A DNA stretch of 64,000 nt from an uncultured Opitutaceae bacterium (GTDB lineage: Bacteria; Verrucomicrobiota; Verrucomicrobiia; Opitutales; Opitutaceae). This document shows, in pieces, positions 36,514 to 45,318 of this stretch. The notes below the pieces were generated by a model. It worked only from the letters and a program-made list of their open reading frames with translations. It ran no database searches and was not told the DNA's origin. The stretch's first letter is position 1; every line of letters begins with the position of its first letter. The stretch covers positions 1-64,000 of the forward strand of contig CAITEC010000062.1 of NCBI GenBank assembly GCA_903891325.1. The letters are read 5' to 3'. Made by a program: the position numbers and the translations under genes.

Positions 36514-37866
36514 CTATTCCAGCGGGAAGTGTCGGATATCGTCGACCTTTTTGCGGAGCTCGGCGCGGAAGTCGGGATGGGCGATCGAGATGAGCGCGGC
36601 GGCGCGCTCGCGGAGGCTCCGGCCGTGCAGGTTGACCGCGCCGTACTCGGTCACGACCCAGTGGACGTGGCCCCGCGTGGTGACAACGCCCGACCCGGGC
36701 GCCAATTCCGAGACAATCCGGGACCGCGTCCCCTTCACCGCGGTGGAGCGCAACGCGATGATCGGCTTTCCCCCCGGGGACAGGGCCGCCCCGCGGATGA
36801 AGTCCATCTGCCCGCCGATCCCCGAGTAGATCCGGTGCCCGATCGAGTCGGCGCAAACCTGGCCGGTGAGGTCGATCGAGACGGCCGAATTGATCGCCAC
36901 GACCCGGGGGTTCTGCCGGATGATCGACGTGTCGTTCGTCCAGTCGCAGGGATAGAAGGCGACGCGCGGATTGTCCCGGACGAAGTCGTAGAGCCGCCTC
37001 GTCCCGTTGACGAAGCTCGTGATGATCCGGCCCTTGCCGACGACCTTGAAGCGATTGGTGATGACCCCCTTCTCCGCGAGGTCCGCCACGCGGTCGGAGA
37101 ACATCTCCGTGTGGACGCCCAGGTCGTTCTTGCCGCCGAGCCGCGCAAGCACCGCGTCGGCGATTCCGCCGATCCCGGTCTGGATCGTCGACCCGTCCTC
37201 CACCATGTCGGCGATCAGGTCGGCGATCCGCATGTCCTCGGGCGTCTCCGGCGTCGGCGGGCGCTCATGGAGCGGCCGGTCGGTGGCCACGAAGGCGCTC
37301 ACGCGGCTGAAGGGAACGACATTGTTGCCGTGGGTCCGCGGCATCTGCTCGTTGATCTCGGCGATGACGACCCGCGCGGTCTCCGCGGCGGCAAGCGCCG
37401 CGTCGGTCGAGGTGCCCAGGGAGCACAGCCCGTGCTCGTCGGGCGGGGAGAGCTGGAGCAGGGCCGCATCGAGCCGCACCGCGCCGCTTATGAACAGGTT
37501 CGGGATGTCCGAGAGGAAGATCGGGACAAAGTCGGCCCGGCCCTCCTCGATGGGGCGACGCAGCGGCGCACCGACGAAGAACGACACCGAGCGGAATTCG
37601 CCCTCCCGGCCGGGATCGGCGAAGGGGGCCGCCCCGTCCGTGTGGAGGTGGTACAGCCGGACCCCCGACAGCCCGGTCCGCGCCGCCAGGGCATCGACCA
37701 GCGGCGTCGGGGTCGCGGCGGCGCCGTGGATGAACACGGAGGACCCGCTGCGGACCGAGGCGACCGCGGCGGCCGGGGAGACGGCCCGCCCGCGGACCGA
37801 CTCCCAGAAGGATGAGCGGAGCAGGAGGCGGCCGGTGCTTTCAGGTTTGGTGTTCAGCGTATTCAT
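36514..37866 (-). CDS. Acetyl-CoA hydrolase/transferase-family CoA-transferase
   Basis: 450 aa. This family moves CoA between acyl-CoA and acetate or 4-hydroxybutyrate. The probable catalytic Glu254 sits in V-H-T-E-M-F-S-D, preceded by I-Q-T-G-I-G-G-I-A-D-A-V-L; the C-terminal domain has I-Y-S-G-I-G-G-Q-M-D-F-I-R-G-A. Length and motifs match 4-hydroxybutyrate CoA-transferase/acetyl-CoA hydrolase types, but the substrate cannot be fixed. No close operon partner: it converges on uspA and diverges from the small coiled-coil gene. Confidence 0.9.
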   Translation of the reverse strand: MNTLNTKPESTGRLLLRSSFWESVRGRAVSPAAAVASVRSGSSVFIHGAAATPTPLVDALAARTGLSGVRLYHLHTDGAAPFADPGREGEFRSVSFFVGAPLRRPIEEGRADFVPIFLSDIPNLFISGAVRLDAALLQLSPPDEHGLCSLGTSTDAALAAAETARVVIAEINEQMPRTHGNNVVPFSRVSAFVATDRPLHERPPTPETPEDMRIADLIADMVEDGSTIQTGIGGIADAVLARLGGKNDLGVHTEMFSDRVADLAEKGVITNRFKVVGKGRIITSFVNGTRRLYDFVRDNPRVAFYPCDWTNDTSIIRQNPRVVAINSAVSIDLTGQVCADSIGHRIYSGIGGQMDFIRGAALSPGGKPIIALRSTAVKGTRSRIVSELAPGSGVVTTRGHVHWVVTEYGAVNLHGRSLRERAAALISIAHPDFRAELRKKVDDIRHFPLE

Positions 37867-37904
37867 GGCATAGGGCTCCTTTGGGCTGTTTCCAGCACTA
37901 TAGC

Positions 37905-37910
37905 ATTATA
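37905..37910 (-). promoter_or_regulatory. -10-like TATAAT upstream of the CoA-transferase
   Basis: TATAAT on the minus strand, about 38 bp before the ATG, with an AAAGGAG ribosome site nearer the start. It lies in a 14-bp palindrome (CTATA-GCAT-TATAG, 37898-37911). No clear -35 is seen. Confidence 0.4.
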
Positions 37911-38038
37911 GCGGCAGGACGCCCCCCGGCCTGCGCATTTTTTGCCCTTAGTTGCGCGATCGCTGGGAGGGCCCGGAGTCGGTTTTTTCCCTAAGAAAGG
38001 GGCAATACAGGCCGATTGGAAGGTTGCAGGAACCTCCG

Positions 38039-38341
38039 ATGACCCTCTCCTCGATATCCTTCTCCAGCACGACCGGCGCAACCCAGTTGCAGCAGGAACT
38101 GCAGGAGATTCAGAAGGAGATCGCCGCGGAGCAGCAGAGCAAGGACAGCGCCCAGGTGAAAACCCAGACTGAGCAGGAGCTTGAAATGGAGCTCCAGCAG
38201 GTCGAACAGGCGGAGGAGCAGAAGACACAGGGCGTCTCCCAGCAGCAGCTTGCGGCGGCGCCAGGGGCCGATTCAACCTCGTCGCCGCCCATGGGTTCGG
38301 GCTCCGACCCGATCGGCAGCGTGCTGAACGCGTGGGCCTGA
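38039..38341 (+). CDS. Small Gln/Glu-rich coiled-coil protein
   Basis: 100 aa from the ATG at 38039. Residues ~18-70 are almost all Gln, Glu, Lys and Ala in a heptad-like pattern (Q-L-Q-Q-E-L-Q-E-I-Q-K-E-I), so a coiled coil is very likely; the tail is Ser/Pro/Gly-rich. No signal peptide. It stands alone between the CoA-transferase and the UroD-like gene. Function unknown. Confidence 0.7.
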   Translation: MTLSSISFSSTTGATQLQQELQEIQKEIAAEQQSKDSAQVKTQTEQELEMELQQVEQAEEQKTQGVSQQQLAAAPGADSTSSPPMGSGSDPIGSVLNAWA

Positions 38342-38439
38342 CCGCGCCCCGGGCGGCGGTGCCAGGTGCAAGGTTTTAATCGTGTTCACCCGCAAACGTA
38401 ATAGAAGCGGCGCGCGGCCCGGATTGACTCGTGTGAGCC

Positions 38440-38490
38440 GGTGTCGATCGGTAGTGATGAGCCAGCCCGAAAACCAGCGGGATCGACACC
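38440..38490 (+). promoter_or_regulatory. 10-bp inverted repeat directly before a start codon
   Basis: GGTGTCGATC (38440-38449) is exactly reverse-complementary to GATCGACACC (38481-38490), ending 1 bp before the ATG at 38492. It could be a regulator-binding site or an mRNA stem that controls ribosome access. Confidence 0.5.
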
Positions 38491-38491
38491 C

Positions 38492-39505
38492 ATGAGCGCA
38501 ACACCGAGGGAAATCGTAAAACGCACCCTGGAATTTGCGGCGCCCCCCCGGGCGCCGCGCGACCTGTGGGTGCTGCCCATAGCCGCCGAGAGGCACCCGG
38601 CCGCGCTGGCGGCCCTGGATCGCGACTTCCCGACGGATTTCGCCGCGATACCCGGCCACGAGCGGGTCCAGGCGAAGACCCGCGGCGCCCCCTACGACGC
38701 GGGTGAATTCACGGACGAATGGGGCTGCACCTTCGTCAACATCCAGCGGGGGGTCATCGGCGAGGTGAAGGACCCGCTGGTTGCCGACTGGGACTCGGAC
38801 CGTGCGCGGATCCACGTCCCGCGCGAGTGGCTCACGATCGACCGGGATGCGGTGAACCGCGACTGCGCGGCGACCGACCGGTTCACCTTCGCCGGCTGCT
38901 GCCCGCGGCCCTTCGAGCAGCTCCAGTTTATCCGGGGGTCCGAGAACCTCTACGTCGACCTGGCCGACCCGCCCCCGGGGCTCCTGTCCTTCATGCGCGA
39001 GCTGCACGGGTTCTACTGCGAGCTCTTCGAGGCCTGGGCGAAGACGGACGTCGACTCGATCCGCTTCATGGACGACTGGGGATCCCAGCGCGCCCTCCTG
39101 ATCGCACCGCCCCTCTGGCGGGAGCTTTTCAAGCCGCTGTACCGGGACTACGCGCAGATCGTCCACGGCGCCGGAAAGAAGATCTTCATGCACTCCGACG
39201 GGCACATCGCCGCGGTCTATCCCGACCTGGTCGAGATCGGCGTCGACGCGGTCAACTCGCAGCTCTTCTGCATGGGCGTGGAGACGCTGGCCCCCCACGC
39301 CGGGAAGATCACGTTCTGGGGGGAGATCGACCGCCAGCACCTGCTCGCCGAGGGGACCCCCGCGGACATCGACCGCGCCGTCCGCAGCGTGCACGCCAAC
39401 CTGTGGCGCAACGGCGGCTGCATCGCGCAGTGCGAGTTTGGCGCGGGCGCCCGGCCGGAGAATGTCCGGCAGGTGTACGAGACCTGGAAGGATCTCCGGG
39501 CCTAG
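38492..39505 (+). CDS. Uroporphyrinogen-decarboxylase-family protein (probable corrinoid methyltransferase type)
   Basis: 337 aa from the ATG 38492, just after the inverted repeat. It opens M-S-A-T-P-R-E-I-V-K-R-T-L-E-F, the standard start of the UroD-like group in Verrucomicrobia. Other marks are I-R-F-M-D-D-W-G, K-I-F-M-H-S-D-G-H-I and I-T-F-W-G-E-I-D-R-Q. The group is shorter in key haem-pathway residues and is thought to transfer methyl groups to corrinoid proteins or act on sugar-linked methyls; the substrate is unknown here and no corrinoid protein is adjacent. Convergent with the MFS gene. Confidence 0.88.
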   Translation: MSATPREIVKRTLEFAAPPRAPRDLWVLPIAAERHPAALAALDRDFPTDFAAIPGHERVQAKTRGAPYDAGEFTDEWGCTFVNIQRGVIGEVKDPLVADWDSDRARIHVPREWLTIDRDAVNRDCAATDRFTFAGCCPRPFEQLQFIRGSENLYVDLADPPPGLLSFMRELHGFYCELFEAWAKTDVDSIRFMDDWGSQRALLIAPPLWRELFKPLYRDYAQIVHGAGKKIFMHSDGHIAAVYPDLVEIGVDAVNSQLFCMGVETLAPHAGKITFWGEIDRQHLLAEGTPADIDRAVRSVHANLWRNGGCIAQCEFGAGARPENVRQVYETWKDLRA

Positions 39506-39536
39506 CCCGGATCAGGACTCCCAGGTGCAATCCCGG

Positions 39537-40982
39537 TCAGTGCTGGGGCACCTCGCGGTGCAGGCTCACGTTCCTTCCGTCGTTCGGGCGCATCGTGCGG
39601 AAGACCAGGGTCGAGACGACGGTCAGCGCCCCGAGGCAAAGGAAGGCCTTGTGGATCCCGGTGATCATCTCGGGCGCGCTCGAGCGAAAGCGGTCGGGGA
39701 TGAAGAGCGCGGTCACCAGTGAGGCGACGGCCACGCCGAAGCTTAGCGCCATCTGCTGCATCGTGCTGGCCATGCTGCTGCCCATGCTCGTGTCCCCGTC
39801 CGTGAGGTCGGCGTAGGTCAGCGTGTTCATGCTCGTGAACTGCAGGGAGGAGCAGAACCCGAAGGCGAAGGCCTGCGCCAGGATCACCATCGGGGCGGTG
39901 CCCGGCCCGATCGTCGAGAAAAGCGCGATCAGCAGCCCGGCAAAGAACGTGTTCGCCATGAGGACGGCCCGGTAGCCGAACCGGGCGAGGATCCGCGGCA
40001 TCGTGAACTTGAGGGTCATCGCCGCCAGGGGCTGCGGCATGATCAGCAGGCCCGACTGGATGGGAGAGTAGCCCAGGCCCACCTGGTAGAGGAGCGGCAG
40101 GAGGAAGGGCATGCCGCCGATCCCAAGCCGGGTCACAAAGCCGCCGAGCACGGCCGCGCGGAATGTCCGCACGCGGAAGAGGCTCAGCCGCAGGAGGGGC
40201 CGCGCGATGCTCGTCCCGTGGACGTAATAGGCGGCCAGGAGGCAGACCGAAAGCGCCAGCAGGCCGGCGATCTCGATCAGGCTCAGCGAGGTTTCGCCGA
40301 AAAGCTCCAGCACGTAGGAAAGGAGCGCGACACCCGACCCGAAAAGCACCAGTCCGATGAAATCGATCGGGTCGGACTCCTCCGCGCGATAATCCGGCAG
40401 GTGCCGGTAGACCAGGTAGAGCCCGAGGATCCCGATGGGAAGGTTGACGAAGAAGATGACGCGCCAATGGAAGTAGCCGACGATCAGCCCCCCGGCCAGG
40501 GGGCCGATCAGCGGACCGATCAGCCCGGGGATCGCCACGAAGCTCATGGCCCGGATCAGTTCCGACCGGGCGAAAGTCCGAACGAGCGTCAGCCGGCCGA
40601 CCGGCACCATCATGGCGCCCCCGCAGCCCTGAAGGATGCGCGAGGCGACGAGCAGGTGCATGCTGGTGGACAGGCCGCATAGGAGCGATCCAAACGTGAA
40701 GATCCCGATCGCCGTCGAGAAGACGCGCCGGGTCCCGTACCGGTCCGCCATCCAGCCGCTGATGGGAATGAAGACCGCCAGGCTCAGGGTGTAGCTGGTC
40801 AGGGCCGCCTTCATGCTCAGCGGCACCACGTGCATCGCCTCGGCGATCGTCGGGACCGCCGTGTTCAGGATCGTCGCGTCGAGCGACTCCATGAAGAACG
40901 CCACCGCGACCAGCCAGGGAAGGATGCTCTTGATTGTCTCGGAGGCCGCGGGGTGGCTCGAATGCCGGTGTTTCATTCGCAC
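39537..40982 (-). CDS. DHA2/EmrB-type MFS drug exporter
   Basis: 481 aa with 12-14 hydrophobic helices. Family motifs: motif D1-like M-E-S-L-D-A-T-I-L-N-T-A-V-P-T-I-A in helix 1, motif A D-R-Y-G-T-R-R-V and Q-G-C-G-G-A-M-M-V-P in helix 4. Proton-driven export of toxic compounds is expected. No HlyD/EmrA adaptor or TetR regulator is beside it. Start ATG 40980-40982. Confidence 0.92.
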   Translation of the reverse strand: MRMKHRHSSHPAASETIKSILPWLVAVAFFMESLDATILNTAVPTIAEAMHVVPLSMKAALTSYTLSLAVFIPISGWMADRYGTRRVFSTAIGIFTFGSLLCGLSTSMHLLVASRILQGCGGAMMVPVGRLTLVRTFARSELIRAMSFVAIPGLIGPLIGPLAGGLIVGYFHWRVIFFVNLPIGILGLYLVYRHLPDYRAEESDPIDFIGLVLFGSGVALLSYVLELFGETSLSLIEIAGLLALSVCLLAAYYVHGTSIARPLLRLSLFRVRTFRAAVLGGFVTRLGIGGMPFLLPLLYQVGLGYSPIQSGLLIMPQPLAAMTLKFTMPRILARFGYRAVLMANTFFAGLLIALFSTIGPGTAPMVILAQAFAFGFCSSLQFTSMNTLTYADLTDGDTSMGSSMASTMQQMALSFGVAVASLVTALFIPDRFRSSAPEMITGIHKAFLCLGALTVVSTLVFRTMRPNDGRNVSLHREVPQH

Positions 40983-41139
40983 AGAAGGAAAATATCCTTT
41001 TTGAGGGATTGTCCACCCCGCCCATTTGGCTTCGATCCTTCAGTCAATTTTTGCCGCAAAATGGATTGGTTGGCCGGCTCGTGCACGGTCACGATTCGAA
41101 ATTGCGAAGCGCGCGACCTGGGAACAGGCTCGCCATTCC

Positions 41140-42729
41140 TTGAATCGACTCATTCCACTTCTTCTCTCGGCGATCCTCGCCCCGTGTTCGGCCTCCGCCG
41201 CGATCCGGCTGCCCGCCATTGTCAGCGACCACGCGGTGCTGCAGGCCGGCAAGCCCGTGGCTGTCTGGGGCTGGGCCACATCCGGCGCCCGCGTCACCGT
41301 GGAATTCATCCGCGGCGGCGATTCCGCCGCGCGGGCGGCATTCCAGGCAACGGCGGATTCCCGGGGAAAGTGGTCCGGGCGGCTGCCGGCCCTCGCAACC
41401 GGAACCGCGGGCCGGCTCGTGATTGCGAGCAACCGGGATTCCGCCGTGACCGTGTCCGACCTCCTGGTCGGCGAGGTTTGGCTTGGAGGCGGCCAGTCGA
41501 ACATGGTCTACTCGATATCGGGAAAATACGGCGCGGATCCGACGAATCCGGCCGAGGTGGCCCAGGTCGCCCGCAACGTCGCGACGGCCCGCCGCGAGGC
41601 GGCGAACCTGGCCGAGCCGATCCGCTACTTTGAGGTCGCCACCCGGGACCTCGTCCATCCGGACGACGACGTGGTCGGCCGCTGGGTGGAGGCCGGGCCG
41701 GGGAATGTCAGCTCATTCTCGGCGGTCGCCTGGAATTTCGCCGCCGCGCTGCAGCGCCGGCTGCACGCGCCGATCGGCCTGGTTGTCTCATGCGTCGGGG
41801 GGACGCCGGTCGAGTACTGGATGTCGCGCCCGGCGATTGACGCGACCGCGGCCGGGGCGGCCGTGGAGGAGCGGTACCGGGAAATTGTTGCGTACGTCAC
41901 CGCGTACGTCGAAGCCGCCACCCGGGCCTGGTTCCTTGCCAACCCGACACCGGAGCTGCAGGTGAAAAACCGCGGTTCGATGCCCGTTCCCTTTGTCCCC
42001 GGGGATTTCAACAAGGTGCCGGCCCGCTTCTACAATGGGATGATCCACGGGCTGGAACCCTACACGCTGCGCGGCGTCATCTGGTTCCAGGCCGACGGGA
42101 ACCGCCGGCGTCCGCTGGACTACGGCGAGCTGTTCCAGGCGCTGATCCGGGACTGGCGGGCGCACTGGGGCGAGCAGCTCCCCTTCTATTTTGTCGAGAT
42201 GAACAACATGGTCTCCGATCCCCAGGCCAGGCCGGTCGAGCCCGACAGCCTCTGCCTCATCCGCGAGCAGCAGCACGCGGGCCTGGAGGAGCCGGGCGTC
42301 GGCATGGTTGTCTCGATCGACCTCGGCACGAAGAACGCACATTTCCCGAACAAGAAGCCGGTCGGCGAGCGGCTGGCTCGGCTTGCCCTGCGCGACTGCT
42401 ACCACCTCCCCATGGGCGAGGTGGACAGCCCCATTTTCCGGGGCTACCGCATCGAGGGCTCGCGGATCCGGCTCCAGTTCGACCACGCGGCCGGATTGCG
42501 GGTGCGCGGCCGATTCTGGACGGGGAGGTTCGCAATCCGCGGCGCCTCGGGGGACTGGGCCTGGGCCGACAGCCGGATCGAGGGATCAGACATCCTGGTC
42601 TGGAACCACTCGATCCCCGCGCCGGCGGCGGTCCGCTACGCCTGGGCGCCAAACCCGCTCGTCTCGGTCGAGAACGGGGCAGGCCTGCCCCTCTCCCCCT
42701 TTCGCACCGACACCGGCGCCCGGGAGTAG
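41140..42729 (+). CDS. Secreted sialate O-acetylesterase-family protein
   Basis: About 529 aa from the TTG at 41140, the first start that gives a good signal peptide (L-I-P-L-L-L-S-A-I-L, cleavage after C-S-A-S-A). The frame is open upstream to 41026 without a conserved start. The SGNH-like block G-Q-S-N-M (nucleophile Ser) follows G-E-V-W-L-G-G, the family hallmark, preceded by a beta domain (D-H-A-V-L-Q-A-G-K-P-V-A-V-W-G). It removes acetyl groups from sugars. Nearby GH51 and SSS genes suggest hemicellulose or glycan use. Confidence 0.88.
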   Translation: MNRLIPLLLSAILAPCSASAAIRLPAIVSDHAVLQAGKPVAVWGWATSGARVTVEFIRGGDSAARAAFQATADSRGKWSGRLPALATGTAGRLVIASNRDSAVTVSDLLVGEVWLGGGQSNMVYSISGKYGADPTNPAEVAQVARNVATARREAANLAEPIRYFEVATRDLVHPDDDVVGRWVEAGPGNVSSFSAVAWNFAAALQRRLHAPIGLVVSCVGGTPVEYWMSRPAIDATAAGAAVEERYREIVAYVTAYVEAATRAWFLANPTPELQVKNRGSMPVPFVPGDFNKVPARFYNGMIHGLEPYTLRGVIWFQADGNRRRPLDYGELFQALIRDWRAHWGEQLPFYFVEMNNMVSDPQARPVEPDSLCLIREQQHAGLEEPGVGMVVSIDLGTKNAHFPNKKPVGERLARLALRDCYHLPMGEVDSPIFRGYRIEGSRIRLQFDHAAGLRVRGRFWTGRFAIRGASGDWAWADSRIEGSDILVWNHSIPAPAAVRYAWAPNPLVSVENGAGLPLSPFRTDTGARE

Positions 42730-42733
42730 GCGT

Positions 42734-43357
42734 TCACTTCCGGAACAGGAGCGCGAGGACCCCCTTCGCGCTGGCGATGCCCAGGAAGGTGCCGGCGAGC
42801 ATGTCGCCGACAAAGTGGTAGTCGCAGCCGTAAAGCCCCAGGGCAACCAGCCCGGCCAGCGTCACCCAGGCCCAGCGCAGCGACGGGACGCGCGACCAGA
42901 GCGCCGCCGCCATGGCGGCCATGACGGTCATGTGGCCGGACGGGAACGAAAACCAGCCCTCCTGGCCGTGGAAGGGGTGAAAGCCAAACGCGCCATCGTG
43001 GATCCACGACGGATTTTTCGCAACCCACGTCTCGGGCCAGGTCCGGCCGAAGGCGCGCTTGAGACATTCCTTCGCCTCGTAGGCCGTGGCGACCGAAAGG
43101 CAGGTGGCGATCAGCGTCATGCCTTTGCTGCCGGGGCGCCAGCCGGCGCAGACTGCCACACCGGCCAGGAGGAGCCCGGCGGGAGCCGCCCATCGCACAA
43201 CATCGACGATGTGGGTCAGTTCGTCGAAAAACGCGATCCCTTGGAGGTGGGCGTGCGACCAGGTCGACGCCGGGCGGTCGACGAAAAGGATCGCGAGGGC
43301 GACCGCGACCAGGCACAGGAAAAGGGCGCGGAGGTGGTTGTGCTTCGGCTCGTACAT
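42734..43357 (-). CDS. PAP2-family membrane phosphatase
   Basis: 207 aa from the ATG 43355-43357. Acid-phosphatase motifs: K-R-A-F-G-R-T-W-P (motif 1, with Thr where Pro is usual), F-P-S-G-H-M (motif 2) and D-Y-H-F-V-G-D-M (motif 3, with Cys before Asp). Five or so helices. It may dephosphorylate undecaprenyl diphosphate or a phospholipid; the exact substrate cannot be seen. Convergent with the acetylesterase, leaving 4 bp; divergence of motif 1 lowers certainty that it is active. Confidence 0.87.
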   Translation of the reverse strand: MYEPKHNHLRALFLCLVAVALAILFVDRPASTWSHAHLQGIAFFDELTHIVDVVRWAAPAGLLLAGVAVCAGWRPGSKGMTLIATCLSVATAYEAKECLKRAFGRTWPETWVAKNPSWIHDGAFGFHPFHGQEGWFSFPSGHMTVMAAMAAALWSRVPSLRWAWVTLAGLVALGLYGCDYHFVGDMLAGTFLGIASAKGVLALLFRK

Positions 43358-43410
43358 TCGGGCTCGGAAACTGACAGCCGCAGCGCCAAGCGCAAGAAAG
43401 ACAGGAGGGC

Positions 43411-45318
43411 TCAGCGCGCCGGGAGCCGCAGGACCGTGACCGAGTAGGGCGCGAAGGTCCGCTCGAAGCAGGCGGGCAGGGCCCCGAGGGGCGACTCGAC
43501 CGGGATGATTCGCTCCGGATCGGAAATCGAATTGGTGTCCGTCGGCTTTGCCGACGCGAGGAGGATCTGCCGGCCCCCGGCCGCAATCGACTTGATGCCG
43601 GTGATCTCGATCCGGACGCGGAGCGCGGCCGGTCCGGGGTTGACCGCCTTCACGTAGATATCCCCGGTGCGGGTGTCGCGCGTGACCGACTCGAAAAAGC
43701 GGTCCGCGCCCTCGAGCGAGGACCGCGGCACCGCGTCGCCGTGATGCAGGCTGAACATCGCCTGGGCGTAATAGGACGGCGACCCGTAGCTCGAGAGCCC
43801 GTCGTAGCCGATCAGGTTCGTCTGCCACTGCCAGGCGCCCCGGTTCACGTTCACGAGCAGCGGCGCATAGGCGGCCATGACGACGAGGTCGGAATTGCGC
43901 TCCAGGCCGGTCATCCAGGCGGCGTCGGCCAGCGCCGCGCCGAGGTCCGGGGTCGGCGGGCGGGCGGGGTCGGTCTTCCACGGCGTCCCCGAGACGGTGG
44001 CCCACTCGCCCACCAGGACCTTCGGCCCCCCCCGGCTGCGGTTGTCGTAGTGGTGCGCATGGGCCTCCATCTCCGCCGCGGAAAGGTAGAAGTGCTCGTC
44101 GTACACGTCCGGGATCCTCGACGTGACCGGCGCGGTGGCGATGACGCGCAGGGCCGGGTATTTCGCCCGGATCGCGTCAAAGAACTGCGCGAACCGGCCG
44201 TCGTAGTTCCCGTAACCGTCCTCGTTGCCAACCTCGACGTAGGTGAGCGCGAAGGGCGCGGGGTGCCCGTCGGCAACCCGCTCCGAGCCCCAGCGCGTGT
44301 CCGGGCCGCCGGTCGCGTACTCGATCTCGTCGAGGGCGTCCTGGACAAATAGGCGGAGCCGGGATCCCGGCGGGACGACCTGGCGGCGCAGCGAGTAGCC
44401 GGCGTAAACGGCGAGGACGGGCTGCATCTTCAGGTCCTCGCACCATTCCAGGAATTCCAGGAGGCCGAGGCCGTCGGAGGAGCGGTAGCCCCAGGGCTGC
44501 GCGTGTCCCAGGCGATCATAGGTCCCGTGCAGCGTCGTCTTCCAGTTGAAGCGGGTCGCGATCGTGTCGCCCTCCAGGTAGTTGCCGCCCGGCAGGCGAA
44601 GAAAGGCGGGATGGAGCCCCGCCAGCTTTTCCATCAGGTCGATCCGGTTGCCGTTCGGCCGGTCCCTCCAGGTAGGCGGAAAGCACGAGACAACGTTGAG
44701 GTAGAGCGAGCCGGGCCGCGCCGCATAGACCACCAATCGCCCCTCCGCCGCCGGGAAACCCGCGCCGGTGACCAACTCAAGCGAGTATTTCTTCCACTCG
44801 ACGGTAACCCCCTTCAGCTTCTCCCGGGCGTAGCAGCGCGAGCCGTCGGCGCTCTCCAGCGCCACCGAGAGCGAGGCCGAAAACTCGTCGCTGCCGCCGG
44901 TCCGGGCGATGACCGACACCCGGTAATGCGTGCCGGGACGGATCGGGATCCCCCAGTAGCCGTCGTTGGCCACGCCGACGGTGTTCCCGTCCGCCGCGGC
45001 GCTGACATCCAGCCTGAGGCAGGACGTGAGCAGCGCGGTGATCGGCTGGGTTCCGTCGAGCGCGAGCGCCCCCCGGCCGGATCCCCGCTCGACCACTGAC
45101 CAGTGCGCCGGCGCCTTCGGGTCGTCGCGGAAGATCCGGTTGCTCACCAGCTCGCCGTACAGCCCGCCGTCGTAGGAATGGTTGATCTCCTCGGTCATCA
45201 GCCCGTAAAGGGTCGGGCTCACCCGCGCGGCGACAGCGCCGGCTTCGATTTTCAATACGGGGGTCCCGCGGAGCGGGACCAGGCAGAGAAAGAGGGAAAG
45301 GAGGGTCGACAGCTTCAT
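43411..45318 (-). CDS. Alpha-L-arabinofuranosidase, GH51
   Basis: 635 aa from the ATG 45316-45318; the open frame upstream lies over the symporter. A signal peptide (L-S-L-F-L-C-L-V-P-L-R-G) indicates export. It cleaves terminal arabinofuranose from arabinoxylan or arabinan. The catalytic acid/base is probably Glu366 (E-V-G-N-E-D-G) and the nucleophile Glu438 (L-V-G-E-W-A), as in clan GH-A. N-terminal carbohydrate-binding-like region (T-E-E-I-N-H-S-Y-D-G-G-L-Y-G-E-L). It overlaps the SSS symporter stop by 4 bp (ATGA), so uptake and hydrolysis are co-expressed. Confidence 0.93.
   Translation of the reverse strand: MKLSTLLSLFLCLVPLRGTPVLKIEAGAVAARVSPTLYGLMTEEINHSYDGGLYGELVSNRIFRDDPKAPAHWSVVERGSGRGALALDGTQPITALLTSCLRLDVSAAADGNTVGVANDGYWGIPIRPGTHYRVSVIARTGGSDEFSASLSVALESADGSRCYAREKLKGVTVEWKKYSLELVTGAGFPAAEGRLVVYAARPGSLYLNVVSCFPPTWRDRPNGNRIDLMEKLAGLHPAFLRLPGGNYLEGDTIATRFNWKTTLHGTYDRLGHAQPWGYRSSDGLGLLEFLEWCEDLKMQPVLAVYAGYSLRRQVVPPGSRLRLFVQDALDEIEYATGGPDTRWGSERVADGHPAPFALTYVEVGNEDGYGNYDGRFAQFFDAIRAKYPALRVIATAPVTSRIPDVYDEHFYLSAAEMEAHAHHYDNRSRGGPKVLVGEWATVSGTPWKTDPARPPTPDLGAALADAAWMTGLERNSDLVVMAAYAPLLVNVNRGAWQWQTNLIGYDGLSSYGSPSYYAQAMFSLHHGDAVPRSSLEGADRFFESVTRDTRTGDIYVKAVNPGPAALRVRIEITGIKSIAAGGRQILLASAKPTDTNSISDPERIIPVESPLGALPACFERTFAPYSVTVLRLPAR

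Noticed and set aside
36514-39505. CoA-transferase and UroD-like gene as one operon
   Set aside because: They are on opposite strands, separated by an independent small gene; no shared unit can be claimed.
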